From contig NZ_CP047656.1 of the NCBI RefSeq assembly GCF_009906955.1, positions 4,463,001 through 4,527,000 on the forward strand: 64,000 nucleotides of DNA. The letters are read 5' to 3'. Below the pieces are notes generated by a model, which saw nothing but the letters and a program-made list of their open reading frames with translations, was not told the origin of the DNA and searched no databases. Of the stretch, positions 1-6,452 are shown piece by piece. This DNA comes from Paraglaciecola mesophila. Its GTDB lineage: Bacteria; Pseudomonadota; Gammaproteobacteria; Enterobacterales; Alteromonadaceae. The position numbers were made by a program, and so were the translations under genes. How positions within the stretch are numbered: position 1 is the first letter of the stretch; every line of letters begins with the position of its first letter.

Positions 1-27
1 GTGCAACAGCAGGAGAAAGTAGAGTGA
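1..27 (+). CDS. C-terminal tail of an upstream gene (partial)
   Basis: One frame is open from the window edge and closes at a TGA at 25-27, giving only eight codons (VQQQEKVE). The stop overlaps the GTG start of the next gene in a GTGA arrangement, which is typical of translationally coupled genes. The product cannot be identified from eight residues, and chance openness of so short a frame cannot be excluded. Confidence 0.3.
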   Translation: MQQQEKVE

Positions 28-1136
28 ATAAATGCCAGCTAGTGTGCAAAGACCAGCAATATTGGCTGAAGCAAGCAAGTAGCCAACTATCACTGGCAAA
101 TGTCTGGGATAGGTTCAGTGAAAACAATAGCATCGAGCACTTAACTGTCAGTAATATCTTGCCCTATTTAACCAGTATGGAAGCCGATTTGGCGATGCTG
201 ACTTGGTTCGACAGCCTAACAATAAAGGGTGAAATACACCTCAGTGTGCCAAATATCGATTATTTTATACAGTTGTGGCAAAGCGCTACTTGGGATAATC
301 AAAATTTACTCAATGCCGACTCCAACGCGCGTAAAGCGTTTGCAGGTTTATGGGGGGGGCAACACAACTGCAATCCAAGAAATGATAACTATCAACCTGA
401 GCTACAAGATATTTATAAATCTGGCTACAACCAAGCTAGACTAAAGCTATTACTAGAGCGTGCAGGGTTTTGTGAAATACAGATACATGTTGAAGGGGCA
501 CAAATCAACGCCAGTGCCATTAAAACCATGTTCCGGGGTGAGAGACAAATATCAACTCACTACGACCAAATTCGCCCAGACCATTTAAATAGGTACGAGT
601 TTGCTTGCAAGCAATTAGTCACGCTACCCAGTAATGCTCAAATTTTAGATTTGGCCTGTGGTATAGGCTACGGTACCTTAATGTTGGCTAAACACACGGG
701 CGCTAAAGTAACAGGCGTAGACATTGAACAAGCCGCAATAGCGCATGCTAAACAGCATTTTAGCAATGAAAATACGACTTTTTGTTGCCAAGATGCCAAG
801 TTACTGGATATTGCAGCTAATTCCCAAGATGCTGTGGTGTCGTTTGAAACCATTGAGCATGTTGATTTTGATCAACAGTTGTTAGATGTGTTTTTTGAGG
901 TACTTAAACCCGGTGGTCAACTTATCTGCTCCACGCCAAATCAAGATGTCATGCCCTTTGACCCGGTGAAATTTGAATTTCATTTAAAGCACTATACCAA
1001 TAAAGAGTTGGTTGACTTACTGCTCACATCTGGATTTAGAGATGTCAAACTCTACGCACAACACGATCCTGTCTCTGGAAGGGTGGTAGCCGGATCCGAT
1101 GGGTGTTTTACTTTAGCCAAGGCGGTTAAACCTTAA
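24..1136 (+). CDS. two-domain SAM-dependent methyltransferase
   Basis: A 370-residue protein. The C-terminal half (about 200-370) is a class I SAM methyltransferase, with the SAM-binding glycine loop DLACGIGYGT near residue 209, an acidic GVDIE end of strand 2, and a late KPGGQLICSTPN strand typical of Methyltransf_11-like proteins. The N-terminal half (about 1-175) lacks a glycine loop but matches the C-terminal part of the next gene (VPNIDYF..LW, LWGGQHNCNP, DIYKSGYN), so it looks like a degenerate methyltransferase domain fused to an active one. The GTG start at 24 has AGGAGA at 11-16 and overlaps an upstream stop. It lies one base from the next gene's ATG, so the two are coupled. The probable role is methylating a glycan precursor in the flagellin-glycosylation island; the substrate is unknown. 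A run of eight G occurs at 352-359. Confidence 0.75.
   Translation: MNKCQLVCKDQQYWLKQASSQLSLANVWDRFSENNSIEHLTVSNILPYLTSMEADLAMLTWFDSLTIKGEIHLSVPNIDYFIQLWQSATWDNQNLLNADSNARKAFAGLWGGQHNCNPRNDNYQPELQDIYKSGYNQARLKLLLERAGFCEIQIHVEGAQINASAIKTMFRGERQISTHYDQIRPDHLNRYEFACKQLVTLPSNAQILDLACGIGYGTLMLAKHTGAKVTGVDIEQAAIAHAKQHFSNENTTFCCQDAKLLDIAANSQDAVVSFETIEHVDFDQQLLDVFFEVLKPGGQLICSTPNQDVMPFDPVKFEFHLKHYTNKELVDLLLTSGFRDVKLYAQHDPVSGRVVAGSDGCFTLAKAVKP
352..359 (+). repeat. G8 homopolymer inside methyltransferase gene
   Basis: Eight consecutive G encode part of a Trp-Gly-Gly-Gln segment (TGG GGG GGG CAA). The next gene has the same protein segment as GFWGW without the G run. The tract is short for slipped-strand variation but is the second-longest G run I noticed in this island. 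Confidence 0.7.
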
Positions 1137-1694
1137 ATGAAAAAATTAAATCAAGAAAACCCAATAAATTTATATGTAGGTTGTGGGCCTGATGCTCGTG
1201 AAGGGTTTATTCATTGTGATTTGAGGGAGTTACCCCACGTTGATTGTGTATGCAAAGCCTGGGAGGTCTCAAGACACTTTAGCGGTGTATCTCATATTTA
1301 CTCTCGGCACATGCTTGAGCATTTAACTAACGCAGAAGCAATGTTAACCCTTGAAGATTGGTATAAAGCACTAGCATTGAATGCAACGGTTAGAATTATA
1401 GTGCCGAATATGGACTTTCATTGCCAACAATGGCTTCAAGCCGAATGGAATGAGGATACTTTTACTAAAGAGCGTTCTGATGCGTTATACAGCTCAGCTG
1501 GTTTTTGGGGATGGCAAGCAGAGTGCGATCCTCTTGAGGCCAATTATAATAACAGTTACTGGGATGTCCATAAATCTGGTTACAATGTGCGAAAGATGAA
1601 ATTTTTAATGGAAAAAATAGGGTTTTCAGAAGTACATTGTGAAATAAAGGGTGACGTCCATTTAGTGACAACCGCGAAAAAGACTGCTCAATAG
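1137..1694 (+). CDS. small SAM-dependent methyltransferase-like protein
   Basis: A 185-residue protein of the compact 'predicted SAM-dependent methyltransferase' type. It begins with INLYVGCGPDAREGFIHCD, the usual glycine loop and acidic strand, has a YSRHMLEHLTNAEA segment where the family normally has a HxLEH motif, and a VRIIVPNMD strand. The usual GGxL turn before that strand is replaced by ALNATVRI. Its C-terminal two thirds match the N-terminal domain of the preceding protein, so the pair look like tandem relatives. The ATG starts directly after the upstream TAA and the TAG is directly followed by the next ATG, indicating one operon. The acceptor is unknown; methylation of a sugar in flagellin glycan synthesis is inferred only from context. 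Confidence 0.7.
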   Translation: MKKLNQENPINLYVGCGPDAREGFIHCDLRELPHVDCVCKAWEVSRHFSGVSHIYSRHMLEHLTNAEAMLTLEDWYKALALNATVRIIVPNMDFHCQQWLQAEWNEDTFTKERSDALYSSAGFWGWQAECDPLEANYNNSYWDVHKSGYNVRKMKFLMEKIGFSEVHCEIKGDVHLVTTAKKTAQ

Positions 1695-3083
1695 ATGTCC
1701 TTCAAAGTTTCGGTTATTGTTCCAGTTTTCAACTCTGAACTATATCTAAATAGATGTTTCGAATCGCTTCGAGAACAAACTTTAACAGATATTGAAATCA
1801 TATTTGTAGATGACGGTTCTACGGACAAAAGTGCAGACATTTTAAGAGGGTTAGTAAAAGCTGATAAACGTGTGAAACTTATAACCCAAAGTAATAAAGG
1901 TACAGGTACAGCAAGAAACGCAGGAATACGTTCGGCTAAAGGGGAATATATTACTTTCATGGATAGTGATGATACCGCTCATAAAGAAATGCTTAATTCT
2001 CTTTTCAATAAAGCCACATTTGAAAACGATATTGTAGTTTGTGGCCACCAAGAAATAAAATTAAATCAGACGATTAAAAAACACTCTTTTGAAACTAATT
2101 ATAACGCCAAGGACTACTTTTCGGATATTGTTTCTTTGGATAAACCCTCCGCAGTTTGGGCAAAGATTTATCATCGTGATTTATTTCTTAATCCTAAGTG
2201 TATGTTTTCGGAAAGGACTCGAAATAATGAAGATAATGCTACCTTACTGAAGCTGCTTTACTTTTCAAAGTCGGTCACTTTCATTGCAGACGCCTTTTAT
2301 AATTGGTTTCGTACCGAGGGGTCAAAAAGCCAAAGTATTAATGTTTTGAGAATTACTGAAAGTATCAATGTCATGGGCTGGAGAAAAAATTTTTTGACCG
2401 AAAATGGAGCTGCTAAGGATTATGAGAAAGCATTTTTAAAAAGCGTATTGCGTACCATTACGGTTAGATTAAATAATATTTATAAGTTTACTACTGGAAA
2501 TGAAAGTAACAGACTCTTATGTCACTTGTATCGAACTCTTTACCAATCGAAGCTGCTCAATGAGAATACTCTTAAAGTCATTAAACAGAACTTCCCTTCA
2601 GATTATTGGAGCCTGCTTTATCGTGCTTCAGAGCACTCAAAAATGATTGATGTCAACAGTTTCGTAAAGTTATTTCCAAAAGTTGATGTTGATATTGCGA
2701 AATATAATAGCGAACTCGGAATAGACGCTAGAATTATTTCACTGGTGAAAAATATAGAGAAAGTCGGGGTGCTAGATTTATATATTTATGGAGTTGGTGA
2801 AACTTGGTTAATGCTTGAAAAGTACATTCCAAGCACACATTGTATCAAAGGTTTTATCGATAAAAAATTTGAAAAAAGTGCAACAAAGAAATCAAATGAA
2901 TTTACCTTAAATGAAGCTTTTTCGGTAATGGAGGATCCCTGTACTATAGTCGTAGCAAGCTTTTCTCAAGTGGAGCAAATTACCGAACAAATTTTAATGG
3001 TTGCCAAAGATTTAAATCGAACACCTAGGATAACTTGTTTTTTTGAAGCCGCCCCGAAATTGCAGGGAAGTGTCAATGGATAG
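1695..3083 (+). CDS. family 2 glycosyltransferase with C-terminal Rossmann domain
   Basis: A 462-residue cytosolic protein with no membrane segments. Residues 4-110 form a GT-A fold of family GT2: VSVIVPVFN, the nucleotide-binding VDDGSTD at 38-44, and the metal-binding DSDD at 90-93. The middle (about 110-350) is a helical region such as GT2 enzymes use for acceptor binding. The last 100 residues from about 360 contain LDLYIYGVGETW, a Rossmann-like strand-loop-helix, followed by IKGFIDKK. The same type of domain ends the radical SAM fusion and begins the methyltransferase at 11136-12044. The ATG follows the upstream stop without a gap. It most likely transfers a nucleotide-activated sugar in the island's glycan pathway; the sugar and linkage cannot be read from sequence. 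Confidence 0.8.
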   Translation: MSFKVSVIVPVFNSELYLNRCFESLREQTLTDIEIIFVDDGSTDKSADILRGLVKADKRVKLITQSNKGTGTARNAGIRSAKGEYITFMDSDDTAHKEMLNSLFNKATFENDIVVCGHQEIKLNQTIKKHSFETNYNAKDYFSDIVSLDKPSAVWAKIYHRDLFLNPKCMFSERTRNNEDNATLLKLLYFSKSVTFIADAFYNWFRTEGSKSQSINVLRITESINVMGWRKNFLTENGAAKDYEKAFLKSVLRTITVRLNNIYKFTTGNESNRLLCHLYRTLYQSKLLNENTLKVIKQNFPSDYWSLLYRASEHSKMIDVNSFVKLFPKVDVDIAKYNSELGIDARIISLVKNIEKVGVLDLYIYGVGETWLMLEKYIPSTHCIKGFIDKKFEKSATKKSNEFTLNEAFSVMEDPCTIVVASFSQVEQITEQILMVAKDLNRTPRITCFFEAAPKLQGSVNG

Positions 3084-3906
3084 TAAAACCTTTTTGCTAA
3101 ACAAGCTTGTTGAAGACAGTATCGAATATTTTGGTTATGACAATATTGAAGTGACCAGAGAGCTTGCTAGAATCTGGCACGATGATTCTAAAAATTTAAA
3201 CGGACGATGGAAAGAAGTTGAAAGTTTTGACGATCATAAAGGAAAAATTTTGGATATGGCCTGTGGAGTAGGGACATTTCTGTTTTATGGGTTGAATCAA
3301 GGTTATGACGTTTATGGTATTGAACCTGAAAAGTGGAAATTATCCTATATGGATATGAAAATCAAAGAGCTCAATTATCCGGAATATTATAGTGACAGAG
3401 TTATTGAGGGAATTGGTGAAAAAATCCCGTTTGAAGATAACTATTTTGATTTTATCACTACCTATCAAACTTTAGAGCATGTACAAGACGTTGAACAAAC
3501 GTTAAATGAACTAATCAGGGTGTTAAAAGTTGGAGGGAAATTAAAGATACAAGCCCCTGATTATAATAGCTTTTATGAGCCTCATTATGGACTTCCATTC
3601 CTACCCAGAATGAATAAAAAATTCGCTAAAATATATTTGAAAATTTTGAATAAGCCAACCAAAGGGTTAGATACACTAAACTGGACAACAAGCTATACCT
3701 TAAAAGAATCTTTAAGTAATTTTCCCAATGTTAAAATAGTTGATTTAGAGGAACTATACTTTGAGCGTTACAAAAACAAATGGTCTAAAAGCTCACGGCT
3801 GCCTAAATTCCTTTCAGATTTTATGGCGAAGGTCAGTTTTTATAAATCTGTTTTTTTACTACAAAAGGAAAAGCAGATTCGATTAGTAATCAGGAAAGAG
3901 GCTTAA
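3076..3906 (+). CDS. class I SAM-dependent methyltransferase
   Basis: A 276-residue methyltransferase. The SAM-binding loop is KILDMACGVGTFLF, followed by YGIEPE at the end of strand 2, and a DFITTYQTLEHVQDVE segment and RVLKVGGKLKIQAPD strand typical of Methyltransf_11 enzymes. The open frame extends up to 3043, but I choose the ATG at 3076 because AGGGA lies eight bases upstream and it overlaps the preceding stop by eight bases (ATGGATAG). No membrane segments are seen. It is the third methyltransferase-like gene in four, which points to a heavily methylated product. The substrate is unknown. Confidence 0.8.
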   Translation: MDSKTFLLNKLVEDSIEYFGYDNIEVTRELARIWHDDSKNLNGRWKEVESFDDHKGKILDMACGVGTFLFYGLNQGYDVYGIEPEKWKLSYMDMKIKELNYPEYYSDRVIEGIGEKIPFEDNYFDFITTYQTLEHVQDVEQTLNELIRVLKVGGKLKIQAPDYNSFYEPHYGLPFLPRMNKKFAKIYLKILNKPTKGLDTLNWTTSYTLKESLSNFPNVKIVDLEELYFERYKNKWSKSSRLPKFLSDFMAKVSFYKSVFLLQKEKQIRLVIRKEA

Positions 3907-4035
3907 CTTTTTAGACGAGAAGAACAAGTGTTCCGCGAATTTAAATGGATATATAGTCATTTTAAAGGTTCTTACAATAAGGTCGATAAATAAACCAAGG
4001 CGCGGTAATTTAACGTATACATTAGGTGGTAATCA

Positions 4036-5196
4036 ATGATTCCGTTTAATAAACCAGCAAGAACAGGACATGAAGATGCTTTCGTATTCGATGCTATGAA
4101 TAGCTCTGCAATGTCCGGGAATAACAAATATACCCAACTCTGTGAAAAATGGTTTGAAGAAAAATTAGGCTGTAAAAGAGCTATGTTGGTGACTTCCTGT
4201 ACACATGCCCTAGAAATGGCCGCAATACTGCTCAATATTCAAAATGGTGATGAAGTCATAGTGCCTTCGTACACCTTTGTTAGTTCCGCTAATGCGTTTG
4301 TTTTACGTGGTGCAAAAGTAGTGTTTGCTGAAATAGACCCTCAAACATTAAATATTGACGTTGAGTTATTAGAAAGTCTTATAACGTCAAAAACAAAAGC
4401 TATCGTTCCGGTGCATTATGCTGGTGTTAGCTGTGATATGCATAGACTGATGGACGTTGCTAAAAAATATAATATAAAAGTAGTTGAAGACGCTGCTCAG
4501 TGTATCGGCAGTAACTACGAAGGGAAGCCCGTTGGTGTGCATGGGCATATTGCAACTTTCAGTTTTCACGAAACCAAGAATATTACGGCAGGTGGTGAAG
4601 GTGGAATGCTAGTTATCAATGATCCTGATTTGGTTGACCGAGCTGAAATATTAAGAGAAAAGGGAACCAATAGGCGTCAATTTTCTGAAGGAAAAGTAGA
4701 TAAATATACTTGGGTAGATGTGGGAAGTAGCTATTTGTTAGGAGAGTTAAGTGCAGCGTATTTGTATTCACAACTGTTGGACTTTCAACAAATCAAAGAT
4801 GAACGATTGGCATCTTGGAATAAATATTTCGCACTTTTATCTGTAATAGAGTTATCAGGTCACATTCAACTTCCGACAATACCTGTTGATTGCGAGCATA
4901 ACGGGCATATTTTTCATATTCGAGTGAAAGATGTAAGCTGCCGCGATAGTCTTATTAAATATCTGTACTCTAAAGGTGTCGTGAGTGTTTTTCATTATGT
5001 TCCATTGCATAGTTCCCCGATGGGGAGGAACGCCGGTATATGTCATTCCAAAATGCAAAGAACAACAAATGAATCACAACGATTGTTGAGGTTACCTATG
5101 TTTTTTGGATTGAAAAATGAAGAGATTGATGTAATAACTCATCATGTTTTTGATTATTTTGAATCTCAAAATAATCGTTTACTAGCGCATTGTTAA
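4036..5196 (+). CDS. DegT/DnrJ/EryC1 sugar aminotransferase, WecE-like
   Basis: A 386-residue PLP-dependent aminotransferase of the sugar type. It follows E. coli WecE (RffA, dTDP-4-oxo-6-deoxyglucose transaminase) closely from memory: MIPFN start, VPSYTFVSSANAFVLRGAKV, VVEDAAQ with the PLP-ring-contacting acidic residue, and FSFHETKN with the Schiff-base lysine at position 181, the same number as in WecE. REKGTNR and KYTWVDVGSSYL also match. It should put an amino group on C4 of dTDP-4-keto-6-deoxyglucose, giving dTDP-Fuc4N; the related VioA gives dTDP-Qui4N, and sequence alone does not settle which. AGGTGGT at 4024-4030 gives a good ribosome site. No rmlA/rmlB genes for the substrate lie in the window. 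With the WecF-like gene at 10066 it suggests a 4-amino-dideoxy sugar on flagellin. Confidence 0.88.
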   Translation: MIPFNKPARTGHEDAFVFDAMNSSAMSGNNKYTQLCEKWFEEKLGCKRAMLVTSCTHALEMAAILLNIQNGDEVIVPSYTFVSSANAFVLRGAKVVFAEIDPQTLNIDVELLESLITSKTKAIVPVHYAGVSCDMHRLMDVAKKYNIKVVEDAAQCIGSNYEGKPVGVHGHIATFSFHETKNITAGGEGGMLVINDPDLVDRAEILREKGTNRRQFSEGKVDKYTWVDVGSSYLLGELSAAYLYSQLLDFQQIKDERLASWNKYFALLSVIELSGHIQLPTIPVDCEHNGHIFHIRVKDVSCRDSLIKYLYSKGVVSVFHYVPLHSSPMGRNAGICHSKMQRTTNESQRLLRLPMFFGLKNEEIDVITHHVFDYFESQNNRLLAHC

Positions 5197-5266
5197 AAGT
5201 TTAGTGTAGTTGAAAAGATATTATTGTTTATATCTGAATAGCGCTAGAAATCACCGGATATAAAGT

Positions 5267-6403
5267 ATGAGTTTAGAAAAGTTACGGATTGGTTTTATTG
5301 GCGGAGGAGAAAACTCTGCGGTAGGAACAACCCATCAAATCGCATCACAAATGGATGGGATGTGGAAGTTACAGGCGGGATGTTTTAGCACTCACCCAGA
5401 AGTGAATTTATCAACTGCTGACAGTTGGGGCGTTCCACTTGATCGTGTTTATAATGATTGGCAACAAATGTTGCTTAGTGAGAAGGGTAAACTTGATGCC
5501 ATTGTTGTTTTAACTCCAACTCCGCTGCATGCCGATATCGTCGAAAAGGCCATTTTGTCGGGTTATGCTGTCATTTGTGAAAAAGCACTAGTAACTTCGT
5601 CACAAGAAGCTAAACGACTTAGAAGTGTAGTGGAAGATAGTGAGGGCTTTTTAGCTATTACTTATAATTACACTGGGTACCCAATGGTTAGAGAGTTGAG
5701 AAACTTAATTTCCACAGGAAAGCTAGGCACATTAAATCAAATTCAAATTGAAATGCCTCAAGAAGGGTTTATGAGGTTGGATAAAGATGGTAATAAACCT
5801 CGTCCTCAAAAGTGGCGTACAATTGATCAAAAAATTCCCACAGCTTATTTAGATCTCGGTGTCCATTTACATCAAATGGTTTCATTTCTATCTGCTCAAA
5901 AGCCTGTTGAACTTGTTGCAATGAATAATAGCTATGGTTTGGTGCCGGATATAATCGACAACACGATGTGTTTAGCAAAATATACCAACAATTTGGATGT
6001 ACAAGTTTGGTTCAGTAAATGTGCGATAGGTCACAGTAATGGTTTACGTGTGCGGGTGTACGGTACTTTAGGGGCTGCCGAATGGTTTCAGTTGCAGCCT
6101 GAGAGCATTACATTTACTGATAATTATAGCCATAAACAGATTATTGAACGTACATCAGTAGAGCTAAATGTTGCTAGTGAATTACGTTACAACCGATTTA
6201 AAGCAGGTCACCCAGCAGGATTTATTGAGGCATTTGCTAACCATTATTTTGATTTGGCTGAAAGCTTAAAAGAGTTTAAGCAAACCGCTAAAAGCACTTC
6301 ACCATGGGTTTTTGGCGTTGATACAGCTATTGAAGGGTTAACATTTTTAGAGGCTATGGTTCGATCAGCAAAGAATAAAACCTGGGAACGGGTTGAGTCT
6401 TAA
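5267..6403 (+). CDS. Gfo/Idh/MocA family NAD(P)-dependent oxidoreductase
   Basis: A 378-residue oxidoreductase. The N-terminal Rossmann domain starts IGFIGGGENSAVGTTH; the family's GxGxxG-like turn is followed by the strand AIVVLTPTPLHADIV and the motif CEKAL, a variant of the family's EKP in which Pro is replaced by Ala. The C-terminal half carries YNYTGYPMVRELRNLI and later the DLGVHLHQMV segment with the conserved histidine usually found in the substrate site. Such enzymes oxidise or reduce nucleotide sugars or inositols. A 70-base gap separates it from the aminotransferase, and it probably acts on the same sugar pathway. The specific reaction cannot be named. Confidence 0.83.
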   Translation: MSLEKLRIGFIGGGENSAVGTTHQIASQMDGMWKLQAGCFSTHPEVNLSTADSWGVPLDRVYNDWQQMLLSEKGKLDAIVVLTPTPLHADIVEKAILSGYAVICEKALVTSSQEAKRLRSVVEDSEGFLAITYNYTGYPMVRELRNLISTGKLGTLNQIQIEMPQEGFMRLDKDGNKPRPQKWRTIDQKIPTAYLDLGVHLHQMVSFLSAQKPVELVAMNNSYGLVPDIIDNTMCLAKYTNNLDVQVWFSKCAIGHSNGLRVRVYGTLGAAEWFQLQPESITFTDNYSHKQIIERTSVELNVASELRYNRFKAGHPAGFIEAFANHYFDLAESLKEFKQTAKSTSPWVFGVDTAIEGLTFLEAMVRSAKNKTWERVES

Positions 6404-6452
6404 TGAACTTAACGTTAGCAGTAAGTCTGTTCAATCAAGTTTTGAGGTGCAT

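Noticed and set aside
6393..6452. Extended start (TTG at 6393) for the radical SAM fusion
   Set aside because: It overlaps the upstream gene, has no ribosome site, and adds 20 residues before the GT2 fold starts; the ATG at 6453 fits better.
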